A stretch of 64,000 nt of DNA from positions 124,001 through 188,000 of the forward strand of contig JASNZV010000011.1 of assembly GCA_048499455.1 (NCBI GenBank). The letters are read 5' to 3'. Below the pieces are notes generated by a model that had not been told where the DNA came from, did not search any database, and worked only from the letters and a program-made list of their open reading frames with translations. The position numbers and the translations under genes were made by a program. Numbering within the stretch: position 1 is the first letter of the stretch; each line of letters starts with the position of its first letter. This document shows, piece by piece, positions 9,548 through 17,344 of this stretch. Origin of the DNA: CFX5 sp023384495. Its GTDB lineage: Bacteria; Chloroflexota; Anaerolineae; Caldilineales; Caldilineaceae.

Positions 9548-10648
9548 ATGACACAGACCAAACCACCCCAACGTCTCTTTATCCCCGGCCCGACGGATGT
9601 GCTGCCCGATGTGCTGGCGGCGCAGGCTGCGCCCATGATCGGCCACCGCAGCGACGAGTTCGAGGCGCTCTTTGCCAAGCTTGAAGCGCAATTGCAACAG
9701 CTCTATTTCACTCAGGCGCGCGTCTACATGCTGGCCGCCTCGGGTTCAGCGCTACACGAAGCGTCGATCCGCAACGCAGTGAGCCGCCGTGTGCTCTGCT
9801 TTGTCAACGGCGCGTTTAGCGAACGCTGGTTCAACTGCGCCGCCGGCTGCGACAAAGAGGCCATCCGCGTGGACGTGGAATGGAACACTGCCGTCAAACC
9901 GCATCAGGTAGCCGCTGCCCTGGAGCAGGCGCTCGCCGGTGGCCCGGTCGACGCCATCACCGTGGTCCACAACGAGACAAGCACCGGCGTCACCAGCCCC
10001 GTAGGCGAGATCGCGGCTGTCGCGCGCGAGTTGAGCCCCGACACGCTGGTCATGGTCGATGCGGTCTCGTCGTTTGCAGGCGCCCGGATTCCCTTTGACG
10101 AATGGGGGCTGGACCTCTGCCTCACGTCGTCGCAGAAGTGCCTGGCGGCGCCGCCGGGGCTGGCCTTTTGCGCAGTGAGCGACCGGTTGCTGGAGCGGGC
10201 AAAGGCGGTCAAGGGGCGGGGCTGGTATTTTGACTTTCTCAATTTGGAGAAGTCGCTGCAGAAGAGCACAACGCCGTCCACCCCGGCCATCTCGCTCATG
10301 CGCGCGCTGAGCGTGCAGTTCGACCGCATCTTTGCCGAGGGGCTAGACGCTCGCTTTGCCCGCCACCAGCAACTGGCCGAACGGACGCAGCGCTGGGCCG
10401 TGGCGCAGGGCTTTGCCCTCATGGCCGAGGAAGGCTATCGCTCACCCACCGTCACCAATGTGGCCAACAGCCGGCGGATTCACATTGGCAAGCTCAATGA
10501 ACACCTGGCCGCGCTCGACATGGAGATCTCCGACGGCTACGGCAGCTACAAGGGCAAGGCCTTCCGCATCGCCCACATGGGCGAAGCCACCGACGCCGAC
10601 TTGGACCGGCTCTTTGGCGCGATGGAGCAGTATTGGGCGAAGGGGTGA
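9548..10648 (+). CDS. Class V PLP aminotransferase (alanine/serine-glyoxylate aminotransferase family)
   Basis: A 366-residue fold-type I enzyme. RLFIPGPTDVLPDVL near the N-terminus is the family signature (F-x-P-G-P-T). MIGHRSDEFEALF gives the conserved HR, MVDAVSSFAG carries the aspartate that contacts the PLP ring, and the Schiff-base lysine lies in TSSQKCLAAPPG (Lys197). Relatives transaminate glyoxylate with alanine or serine, or process 2-aminoethylphosphonate; the sequence does not discriminate. ATG 9548 is preferred over ATG 9536 because the family starts close to the FIPGPT box. It lies upstream of two alcohol dehydrogenases and near a threonine aldolase, suggesting amino-acid/aldehyde interconversion. 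Confidence 0.86.
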   Translation: MTQTKPPQRLFIPGPTDVLPDVLAAQAAPMIGHRSDEFEALFAKLEAQLQQLYFTQARVYMLAASGSALHEASIRNAVSRRVLCFVNGAFSERWFNCAAGCDKEAIRVDVEWNTAVKPHQVAAALEQALAGGPVDAITVVHNETSTGVTSPVGEIAAVARELSPDTLVMVDAVSSFAGARIPFDEWGLDLCLTSSQKCLAAPPGLAFCAVSDRLLERAKAVKGRGWYFDFLNLEKSLQKSTTPSTPAISLMRALSVQFDRIFAEGLDARFARHQQLAERTQRWAVAQGFALMAEEGYRSPTVTNVANSRRIHIGKLNEHLAALDMEISDGYGSYKGKAFRIAHMGEATDADLDRLFGAMEQYWAKG

Positions 10649-10697
10649 TCAGGCGGGCCGCGCTTGACATTTGACATTCAATTGAAACTGCGGTTGC

Positions 10698-10752
10698 TTT
10701 GAAGACGCGCATTGGACTCGGCCAAAACTGCAAAGAGATTCGCGTCTTCAAA
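10698..10752 (+). promoter_or_regulatory. 12-bp perfect inverted repeat in the leader of the iron alcohol dehydrogenase
   Basis: TTTGAAGACGCG at 10698-10709 is exactly inverted as CGCGTCTTCAAA at 10741-10752, with a 31-base loop that itself holds TTGG...CCAA. It ends 33 bases before the ATG at 10786. It could be an RNA stem or a split operator. A TTGACAT heptamer doublet lies just upstream at 10664-10677. Confidence 0.5.
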
Positions 10753-10785
10753 CAGAGCTGAGTACAGAGGAGCCAACGAGCATCT

Positions 10786-11961
10786 ATGGTCAATCTTCGT
10801 TCTTTTGTGGTGCCCACCACGGTGAAACATGGGCTGGGCGCAATGGCAAAGCTGGCGGATGAGTGCAAGGCGTTGGGGATGCAGCGCCCATTGTTAGTGA
10901 CGGATCAGGGGCTGGTCAAGGCGGGGCTGGTGCAGGAGGCGACCCATGCGCTCAAGGCCGGCAATGTCGATTTTGTCCTCTTTGACGAGGTGATCGCCAA
11001 CCCGCCCATTGCGTTGGTAGACCGGGGCGCGGCCCGTTATCAGGCCGAAGGGTGCGACGGGCTGATCGGCTTTGGTGGCGGCAGCTCCATCGACACCGCC
11101 AAGGCGATTGGCGTGGTGGTCGCCCACGGCGGCTCGATCCGTGACTACGAGTGGGCGGACCCGAACCCAATCACCCGGCGCATCCCGCCGCTCGTGGCCG
11201 CGCCCACCACGTCGGGCACAGGCAGCGAGGTGACGCTCTGGGCGGTGATCACCGACCCACAGCGCAAGATCAAGTACAACGTGGGGGGCACCCCACTGAT
11301 CGGCGCGCATGTGGCGCTGATGGACCCACTGCTCACGGTCAACCTGCCGCCCGCCGTTACCGCGGGCACGGGCATGGATGCGCTGGCCCACGCCATCGAA
11401 TGTTACACCTGCGCCTATGCCCAGGCCTGGCCCGATGCGGTGGCGCTCCAGGCCATGGAGTATGTGGCCGGCTATCTGCGCATTGCCTACGCCCAGGGCC
11501 AGAACCAAGAGGCGCGCTACAAGATGGCGATGGCCGCCATGCTCGGCGGCATGGCCTATGGAACCGAGAGCGCCGGCGCGGCCCACGCCATGAGCCAGAC
11601 CGCAGGCGGCGTCCACCCCAGCGCGCCGCATGGGCCGCTCACCGCCTGGCTGCTGGGCCCGGTGATGGAGTACAACTACATGGGCGAGCCGCACAAATTT
11701 GCCCGCATCGCCCAGGCGCTGGGGGAGGATACGCGCGGCCTCACCGTCTGGCAAGCGGCGGAAAAAGCGGTGGAGGCCGTCTACCGGCTAATCCGCGACC
11801 TGCGCATCCCGTCGTTGCAGCAGCTTGGCTTCAGCGAAGCAGAGATCCCGCTCTTGGCGGAGCTGGCCGCCAACGACCCGCAGACGATTGGCAACCCGCG
11901 CGACATCGACTACAACGGCTACGTGCAGGTCTACACCCGCGCGTTTGAGCTGGGGAAGTAG
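10786..11961 (+). CDS. Iron-dependent (group III) alcohol dehydrogenase
   Basis: A 391-residue NAD(P)-dependent enzyme of the FucO/AdhE-C/1,3-propanediol dehydrogenase family, interconverting alcohols and aldehydes. The GFGGGSSIDTAKA nucleotide-binding loop, the APTTSGTGSEVT segment, and the metal-ligand regions GMDALAHAIECY, AHAMSQTAGG and SAPHG are all present, so the iron site appears complete. Length is typical. An AGAGGAG sequence lies 13 bases before the ATG. The next gene, also a dehydrogenase, begins 47 bases later, so the two are likely cotranscribed. The substrate is not readable. Confidence 0.9.
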   Translation: MVNLRSFVVPTTVKHGLGAMAKLADECKALGMQRPLLVTDQGLVKAGLVQEATHALKAGNVDFVLFDEVIANPPIALVDRGAARYQAEGCDGLIGFGGGSSIDTAKAIGVVVAHGGSIRDYEWADPNPITRRIPPLVAAPTTSGTGSEVTLWAVITDPQRKIKYNVGGTPLIGAHVALMDPLLTVNLPPAVTAGTGMDALAHAIECYTCAYAQAWPDAVALQAMEYVAGYLRIAYAQGQNQEARYKMAMAAMLGGMAYGTESAGAAHAMSQTAGGVHPSAPHGPLTAWLLGPVMEYNYMGEPHKFARIAQALGEDTRGLTVWQAAEKAVEAVYRLIRDLRIPSLQQLGFSEAEIPLLAELAANDPQTIGNPRDIDYNGYVQVYTRAFELGK

Positions 11962-12008
11962 TATTCTCACAAATCAACCATCGAACATCAGAAGAGGGAA
12001 AGAACCGA

Positions 12009-12980
12009 ATGCGTGCAACACAGGTAATTGCGCCCGGAAAGGTCAGCATCGTGGAGACGCCTGCGCCAGAGCCGCGGCTGGGCCAGGCGCTCGTGCGCAC
12101 AAAGCAGGTTTCGCTCTGCGGGAGCGACTATCACACGATCTTCTTTTCGCAGCCGGGCGCCTATCCGCTGCCGCCGGGGATGAGCGGGCACGAAGTGGTG
12201 GGCGTGGTCGAGGCGATCAATGGGTCGCCCAACGGCGTTCACGTCGGCGACACCGTGTTGACGCTGGTGCGCAACAACATGGGCATGGCCGAGTACTGTG
12301 TGGCGGGCACAGATGATCTGCTCCGCCTGCCCGAGAACCAGCCGCTGGACCATCTCTTGCAGGCGCAGCAACTGGGTACGGTCATCTATGCGGCCAAGCA
12401 TCTGCCCACCAGCGTGATTGCCAAGGACGTGGCCGTGATCGGACAGGGCTCCGCCGGCCTCTGGTGGAACTATATGATGCGGCGGCTGGGCGCGCGGCGC
12501 GTCATCGCCATCGACTTGCAGGCCCATCGGCTGGCGGCCGCGCCCCTCTATGGCGCCACCGACACCGTCCACAACGCCGACATCGATGCGGTGGAGGCGG
12601 TGCGCGATCTGACGAATGGTGAAATGGTCGATCTGGTGGTGGAGGCGGCGGGCGAAGCCTCCACGATCCCCATGGCGGTGAAGCTGGCCAAGCGCCACGG
12701 CGCGATCCTCTACTTTGGCGTGCCCCGGCTCGATAGTCTGGACTTTCCCTTTTTTGAGATGTTCCGCAAGTGCCTGCTCGTGCGCGCCATCGTGGGCGCG
12801 CTCTCGGACCCGGGCCATGCGTGCACCCACATGGCGCTGGACCTGATCGCGCGCGGCGAGGCCAATGTCGGCCCCATGATCACCCATCACTTCCCCTTCG
12901 AGCAGGTGGTGGAGGCCATCGAGTTGCAGACCACGCGCGACGAGGGCGCCATCAAGATTGTGGTCGATATGCCGGCGTAG
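12009..12980 (+). CDS. Medium-chain dehydrogenase/reductase lacking the structural zinc loop
   Basis: A 323-residue MDR-fold NAD(P)-dependent dehydrogenase. The catalytic-zinc half is recognisable (SLCGSDYHT, MSGHEVVGVVE), but the four-cysteine structural-zinc lobe of alcohol dehydrogenases is missing. The nucleotide-binding segment is AVIGQGSAGLWWNYM, one glycine short of a canonical GxGxxG. Near the end GPMITHHFPFEQVVEAIEL is the usual MDR tail. The family includes threonine and sugar-alcohol dehydrogenases. It follows the iron alcohol dehydrogenase with GAGGGA before its ATG. Confidence 0.85.
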   Translation: MRATQVIAPGKVSIVETPAPEPRLGQALVRTKQVSLCGSDYHTIFFSQPGAYPLPPGMSGHEVVGVVEAINGSPNGVHVGDTVLTLVRNNMGMAEYCVAGTDDLLRLPENQPLDHLLQAQQLGTVIYAAKHLPTSVIAKDVAVIGQGSAGLWWNYMMRRLGARRVIAIDLQAHRLAAAPLYGATDTVHNADIDAVEAVRDLTNGEMVDLVVEAAGEASTIPMAVKLAKRHGAILYFGVPRLDSLDFPFFEMFRKCLLVRAIVGALSDPGHACTHMALDLIARGEANVGPMITHHFPFEQVVEAIELQTTRDEGAIKIVVDMPA

Positions 12981-13010
12981 CGGCGCGGATGTGATCGCGA
13001 TGGTTACCCT

Positions 13011-13085
13011 TTGAACGCAAAGATGCAAAGAAGGGGCGCGGCCAACAGCCTGGCGTCTTTGCCCCTCTGCGTCTTTGCGTTGAAA
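13011..13085 (+). repeat. AACGCAAAG-type inverted repeat element
   Basis: TTGAACGCAAAGATGCAAAG with AAGGGGC on the left is mirrored by GCCCCTCTGCGTCTTTGCGTT and GAAA on the right, with a few mismatches and a loop of about 30 bases. It lies 30 bases after the dehydrogenase stop and could end its transcription. A related arm is at 9407-9419. Confidence 0.65.
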
Positions 13086-13186
13086 CAATCTGCAAAGATA
13101 GAAACCTGACGCAACAAGCCAGATTTTGCCGCAACCCGCTTGTCTACCCAGAATGATTGGCTGCGCGCCCGATTCTCGGCTTCGGT

Positions 13187-13233
13187 TTGACAGCCGGCAT
13201 CCAGTTGGCGTATGCTTAGCAATTATTTGTACA
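13187..13233 (+). promoter_or_regulatory. Promoter and TGTACA operator core of the toxin-antitoxin operon
   Basis: TTGACA (13187-13192), an 18-base spacer, then TATGCT (13211-13216) make a good sigma-70-type promoter. TTGTACAA at 13227-13234 is an 8-base palindrome overlapping the expected transcription start. TGTACA is the core bound by YefM antitoxins in E. coli, so autorepression by the YefM-like protein encoded just downstream is plausible. The rest of the gap from 12981 holds only the repeat element and no gene. Confidence 0.6.
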
Positions 13234-13278
13234 ATAACAGGCGAGTCATTGCTGATGATGGAGGCAAACGGTGCAGAG

Positions 13279-13578
13279 ATGAGCAAACCACAATTTGAGT
13301 CGGTGTCAAGCTTTCGCAATCACTATAACGCCATTCTCCGGCGGCTGTCCGAGGGACCCGTCTATCTCATTCAGCATAGCAGCCCCGCGGCGGTTCTGAT
13401 CGATCCCAAGCAGTGGGACGCCATACTGGACCGGTTGGCGCAGTTGGAGGAACTTGAGGACCAGGCCGCCGCGTACCGGCATCAATGGCTGTCCGCTGTC
13501 GGCCAGGCCGAAGAAGACGTGCTAACGTCTGACGAGCTGGCAGTATGGGTGGCCGAGGATGACAAAATACCGGCTTGA
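13279..13578 (+). CDS. Phd/YefM-family antitoxin
   Basis: A 99-residue protein. VSSFRNHYNAILRRLSEG followed by PVYLIQHSSPAAVLIDPKQW is the Phd/YefM dimer and DNA-binding fold, where a strand-loop-strand ends in the VLI/D pattern. The C-terminal 45 residues are acidic and would wrap the toxin. It neutralises the RelE/ParE-like toxin encoded next, whose start lies 20 bases inside this gene. ATG 13279 is chosen; in-frame ATGs at 13255 and 13258 add 7-8 residues and cannot be excluded, since GGAGG at 13260-13264 sits between them. Confidence 0.82.
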   Translation: MSKPQFESVSSFRNHYNAILRRLSEGPVYLIQHSSPAAVLIDPKQWDAILDRLAQLEELEDQAAAYRHQWLSAVGQAEEDVLTSDELAVWVAEDDKIPA

Positions 13579-13849
13579 TCTCGGCGCGAACCGGCGCATG
13601 ATCGAACGGCTGCCGGGGAACATTCGCCAACGCATCAAACGCGTGCTTGCTGCCCTTTGTGACAATCCCAGGCCTGGAGCGGCCAAACCCCTCGATGGCG
13701 AGCTAACGGGCTACTATCGTCTTCGTATCGACCGATATCGAGTCATCTACACCATCAACGAGAAAATTGTGACAGTTGTGATCGTGCGCGTACGCGAACG
13801 GGACAACGACCCGTACAAAGGGCTGCCCTCCGTCGACCGGGGTTCTTGA
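13559..13849 (+). CDS. RelE/ParE-superfamily toxin
   Basis: A 96-residue basic protein with the RelE/ParE layout: two N-terminal helices (NRRMIERLPGNIRQRIKRVL), the linker PRPGAAKPLDGELTGYYRLRI, then the core strands RYRVIYTINEKIVTVVIVRV ending in RER. Members either cut mRNA on the ribosome or inhibit gyrase. The arginine in YRLRI-DRYRVIY and the C-terminal RVRERDN region fit the RelE branch slightly better, but no branch-specific catalytic set is obvious. It overlaps the antitoxin by 20 bases, the usual arrangement for coupled translation. Confidence 0.85.
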   Translation: MTKYRLDLGANRRMIERLPGNIRQRIKRVLAALCDNPRPGAAKPLDGELTGYYRLRIDRYRVIYTINEKIVTVVIVRVRERDNDPYKGLPSVDRGS

Positions 13850-13982
13850 ACAAGGAGTGGGCGTCGCTCGAACGCTCGAAGCGTGGATTGTCACCAATCA
13901 ATATGTGTCCTGTTGGAAATCAGGCGCTTTTACCGGGCAAAAATGCTTGGTGTCCAGCAACCATCACGATAGGAAATAGCGA

Positions 13983-15074
13983 ATGGACAGATCCTTCACA
14001 CAGGTCATCGACCTGCGCAGCGATACCGTGACCAAGCCGACGCCCGCCATGCGTCAGGCGATGGCCGAGGCCGAGGTGGGCGACGATGTCTATGGCGAAG
14101 ACCCGACCGTCAACCGGCTGGAGGCGCTGGTGGCCGAGATGCTGGGCAAAGAGGCCGCCGTCTTTGTCTCCAGCGGCACCATGGGCAACCTGATCTCGGT
14201 GCTCAGCCACTGCGGCCGCGGCGACGAGATGATCCTGGGCGACCGGGCGCACATTTTCCGGTCGGAAGCAGGAGGGACAGCCGCGCTGGGCGGCGTACAC
14301 CCGCACACCATCCCCAACCGGGCGGACGGCTCGCTCGACCTGGCCGACATCGAGGCCGCCATCCGCAGCGACAACGAGCATTACCCAACCACCAAACTTG
14401 TCTGCCTGGAGAACACGCACAACTTCTGCGGTGGGCGCGTGCTGCCGGTCGACTATATGGACGCGGTGGGCGAACTGGCGCACGGCCGCGGCCTCAAGCT
14501 GCATGTGGATGGCGCCCGCATCTGGAACGCCGCGGTGGCGCTCAATGTCTCGCCGGCGCGGCTGCTGGCCGCCGCCGACAGTGTCAGCGTCTGCCTGAGC
14601 AAGGGGTTGGGCGCGCCGGTGGGCTCGGTCGTGGCAGGCAGCGCCGACTTCATCCACCGCGCCCGTCGCAACCGCAAGATCGTTGGCGGCGGCATGCGTC
14701 AAGCGGGCGTCATTGCCGCGGCGGGGATTGTGGCCGTCACCGAGATGGTCGAGCGGCTGGCCGACGACCATGCCAATGCACAGACGCTGGCGCAGGGGCT
14801 GGCCGCCACCGAAGGCATCGCCATCAACCCCGCCGAGGTGGAGACCAACCTGGTCTTCTTCGAGGTGACACAGGAAGGGATGAGCGCTGCGCAGCTCTCC
14901 GCCGGGCTTAAGGAACGGGGCGTGCTCATCAACGCCACCGGCGCCACGCGGCTGCGCGCCGCGCTCAACCATCACGTTTCGGCGGGCGATGTGCAGCGCA
15001 CATTGTCCGCCGTGCGCGATGTGCTCACCTCTGGCGCAGGGCAACCTGTGGGGCAGGGGTTCGTGTACAACTAA
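13983..15074 (+). CDS. ltaE: Low-specificity L-threonine aldolase
   Basis: A 363-residue PLP enzyme splitting L-threonine or L-allo-threonine into glycine and acetaldehyde. IDLRSDTVTKPTPAMR at the N-terminus is the family signature. GDDVYGEDPTVNRLE, the substrate/cofactor region ENTHNFCGGRVLP and HVDGARIWNAAVAL follow, with the PLP lysine in CLSKGLGAPVGS (Lys207). TAGGAAA lies 10 bases before the ATG. The acetaldehyde product could feed the alcohol dehydrogenases encoded just upstream; that link is inference from proximity. Confidence 0.93.
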   Translation: MDRSFTQVIDLRSDTVTKPTPAMRQAMAEAEVGDDVYGEDPTVNRLEALVAEMLGKEAAVFVSSGTMGNLISVLSHCGRGDEMILGDRAHIFRSEAGGTAALGGVHPHTIPNRADGSLDLADIEAAIRSDNEHYPTTKLVCLENTHNFCGGRVLPVDYMDAVGELAHGRGLKLHVDGARIWNAAVALNVSPARLLAAADSVSVCLSKGLGAPVGSVVAGSADFIHRARRNRKIVGGGMRQAGVIAAAGIVAVTEMVERLADDHANAQTLAQGLAATEGIAINPAEVETNLVFFEVTQEGMSAAQLSAGLKERGVLINATGATRLRAALNHHVSAGDVQRTLSAVRDVLTSGAGQPVGQGFVYN

Positions 15075-15216
15075 ACATTAAGCGTGGAAGGTAGAACGCC
15101 CGACGTGCTACGCTCCCTATTCAGGATCGGCCAGTTGCGCGCCAAAAACGTAGAAACAGTCGGCTGCTGGAACCGCGTAGCAGGCATCATGAACGGGGTC
15201 GGGGGCGCTGGGGCGC

Positions 15217-15349
15217 CGAACGATGAAAAAGGCAGCGTACAGCAGGAACACAGAGAACACCGAGGAGACACAGAGCACACAGAGGTTTTTCTCGGTGTTC
15301 TCTGTGTAGTCTCGGTGCTCTCGGTGTAGCGTTGTTCTGCCAGTAGGGC
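15217..15349 (+). repeat. ACACAGAG-type inverted repeat element, copy 3
   Basis: The left 49 bases match 1749-1797 with two differences. The middle holds AACACAGAGAACACCGAGG and GACACAGAGCACACAGAGG, mirrored by CTCGGTGTTCTCTGTG, so a long imperfect stem is possible. It occupies the 323-base space between the convergent threonine aldolase and sixA genes, where I see no gene. Confidence 0.75.
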
Positions 15350-15397
15350 AGAACAGCGCGCCGACCAGGTCACCGATAGCGGTGATGGGCGTTGCGC

Positions 15398-15907
15398 TCA
15401 TTTCTTGAGCAGCTTGGGCGTAAAAAGCAATTCCAGTAACCCACACCCCCAGCGCAGTTGGTCCCATCGAAAGAGTTCCAACTGTAGATGCGCCACAGCC
15501 GCCGTGGGCATGCGCAGGTTGAGCCGTTCGGGGGCGCCGGCGGCCAGCCCGGCCACCAGCTCCTCCATGCCCGGATTGTGGCCCACGATGAGCACGTGTT
15601 CGGCCTCCGGTGGTATGCGGCTGAGCGCCACAAGGAGTGTCTCGGCGCTTGCCTCATAGATGGCCGGCTCCCACTGAATCGGCTGGCCAGCCCCCGCCAC
15701 TGCGTGAATGCCCTCCACGGTCTGGCGTGTGCGCAGCGCAGGCGAGCTGACCCACCAGTCGATGGGCGGGATAAGCCGCTTCAGGGCGGCGCCAATGCGC
15801 TCGGCGTCGTTCTGCCCGCGGGTTGTCAAAGGTCGGTCAAAATCAGAAGCGAACCCCTCAGGGCGCTCGGCCTTAGCGTGGCGGACAATGGTTAGTGTCT
15901 TTGTCAT
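15398..15907 (-). CDS. sixA: SixA-type phosphohistidine phosphatase (histidine phosphatase superfamily)
   Basis: A 169-residue branch-1 histidine phosphatase. TIVRHAKAERPEGF carries the RHAK catalytic motif (Arg8-His9), DRPLTTRGQNDAERIG is the second conserved block, SSPALRTRQT supplies the phosphate-binding arginine, and VLIVGHNPGMEELV gives the second catalytic histidine. SixA proteins remove phosphate from histidine on phosphotransfer proteins. The length fits. AGGTGA precedes the ATG. Confidence 0.85.
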   Translation of the reverse strand: MTKTLTIVRHAKAERPEGFASDFDRPLTTRGQNDAERIGAALKRLIPPIDWWVSSPALRTRQTVEGIHAVAGAGQPIQWEPAIYEASAETLLVALSRIPPEAEHVLIVGHNPGMEELVAGLAAGAPERLNLRMPTAAVAHLQLELFRWDQLRWGCGLLELLFTPKLLKK

Positions 15908-16002
15908 TGGTCACCTGTGTGGCAAATAAGTATCGCCAGAATCCAGTCTGATATTTTGAAATGGCCGTTGCAACAGAGCAGCTGAAGCCACTACGCCGTT
16001 CT

Positions 16003-17025
16003 CTATGCCCGCTTGCAGAGCGCAGCGAGGGCCTCGCGCACCAACCCCGGCCCGCGATAGACCAGCCCCGTATAGAGCTGGATCAATGTCGCCCCCGCGT
16101 CGAGCCGCTCCAGCGCGTCGTCCGCCGTCATGATGCCACCGACGCCGATAATGGGCAGACGGCCCTCGCTGCGCCGGGCGAGATAGCGTACCACCTCGGT
16201 GGCCCTGGCGCGCAGCGGCGCGCCGCTCAAGCCGCCCGCCAGCCCCTGCTGCGCGGGGGGAACGCCAGCGCGGCTGGTGGTGGTGTTGGTGGCGATGACG
16301 CCGTCGATGCCGGCCTGGCCAACCGCGTCGAGCACGTCATCGAGTTCGCTTTCGCTGAGATCGGGGGCAATCTTGACCAGCAGCGGCACACGCGGGGTTG
16401 ACCGGTTGCGGAGGGCCGTTACCGCGCCCAGCAGTTTGACCATCGCCGCCCGCGCCTGCAACTGGCGTAGATTGAGCGTATTGGGGCTGCTCACGTTGAT
16501 CGCCACATAGTCTGCCCGCTGATAGACCCGCTGAAAGAGCGCACAGTAATCCTCGGTCGCTCGCTCCAGCGGGGTATCGCGGCCCTTGCCGATGTTGACG
16601 CCCATGCGCACGTCGAACATCAACGTCGACCTGGGCGGTAGGCGCAGCGCATCGACGCCCGCGTTGGGAAACCCCATCTGGTTGATGATGGCCTGCGCCG
16701 TGGGCACACGGTGGACGCGTGGTTTGGGGTTGCCGGCCTGGGGCAGACGAGTGACGGTGCCAAGCTCCAGATGGCCAAAACCGAGGGCGCTCAGCCCAGT
16801 GACGGCGGCGGCGTTCTTGTCATAGCCGGCGGCCAACCCGACGCGATTCTTGAAGCGCACCCCAAAGGCGTCGACTGCCAATTTGGCGTCGTCGATGGCA
16901 AAGAGCCGGCGCAGGGCCGCGCGCATGGGCGGCGTCGCGCCGGCCCACGCCAGCAGCGTCAGGGTCACATGATGGGCGCGCTCAGGGTCGAGGCGAAAGA
17001 GCAACGGGCGGATCAGTTGATACAT
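16003..17025 (-). CDS. pyrD: Dihydroorotate dehydrogenase (quinone), class 2
   Basis: A 340-residue FMN enzyme oxidising dihydroorotate to orotate with membrane quinones in pyrimidine synthesis. YQLIRPLLFRLDPERAHH is the class 2 N-terminal membrane-contact helix. VGLAAGYDKNAAAV, the FMN-side MGFPNAG, AINVSSPNT with the catalytic serine region, IATNTTTSR and IIGVGGIMTADDA follow. I start at ATG 17025, where homology to the family begins. The frame is open further, and ATG 17184, with GAGG ahead of it and 19 bases after a strong promoter's expected start site, would add 53 residues of no recognisable family. Confidence 0.92.
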   Translation of the reverse strand: MYQLIRPLLFRLDPERAHHVTLTLLAWAGATPPMRAALRRLFAIDDAKLAVDAFGVRFKNRVGLAAGYDKNAAAVTGLSALGFGHLELGTVTRLPQAGNPKPRVHRVPTAQAIINQMGFPNAGVDALRLPPRSTLMFDVRMGVNIGKGRDTPLERATEDYCALFQRVYQRADYVAINVSSPNTLNLRQLQARAAMVKLLGAVTALRNRSTPRVPLLVKIAPDLSESELDDVLDAVGQAGIDGVIATNTTTSRAGVPPAQQGLAGGLSGAPLRARATEVVRYLARRSEGRLPIIGVGGIMTADDALERLDAGATLIQLYTGLVYRGPGLVREALAALCKRA

Positions 17026-17209
17026 GCGTAGGTTCGAACGAAGGAGGTTGAAGGCGCTGGAATACCCGCTCGCCTTTTCGGGATCGAAATTGCTGTTGCT
17101 TTGACAATGTGAATAAGCGTTGGCTGCGTAAGCAGATGATCCTGCGTTGCCAAACAGGGCGACGTAATTGGTCTGTCTTTTCATACGTCCTCGTTGGTCG
17201 ATTATGTCG

Positions 17210-17238
17210 ATTATAAAGTAGAGCGCAACGAGCGTCAA
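17210..17238 (-). promoter_or_regulatory. Strong sigma-70-type promoter for pyrD
   Basis: Read on the minus strand: TTGACG (17238-17233), exactly 17 bases, then TATAAT (17215-17210). Transcription would begin near 17203 and leave about 178 bases before ATG 17025, or 19 before ATG 17184. A direct repeat GTCGATTAT (17197-17205 and 17206-17214, plus strand) overlaps the -10 and start region. The remaining gap up to 17344 shows nothing else. Confidence 0.7.
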
Positions 17239-17344
17239 CTGGTTGGAGCGTGTACGCTGGTCATATCTTCCGAAAGCTGTTTACCCATTGGTTATCCGGG
17301 CTAGACGAGAGAGCCCGGCGCAGGCCGGGGAAGGGTGGGTGACG

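Noticed and set aside
11988..13319. 443-codon minus-strand open frame opposite the MDR gene
   Set aside because: It runs through a confirmed dehydrogenase gene and two repeat elements and has low-complexity composition.
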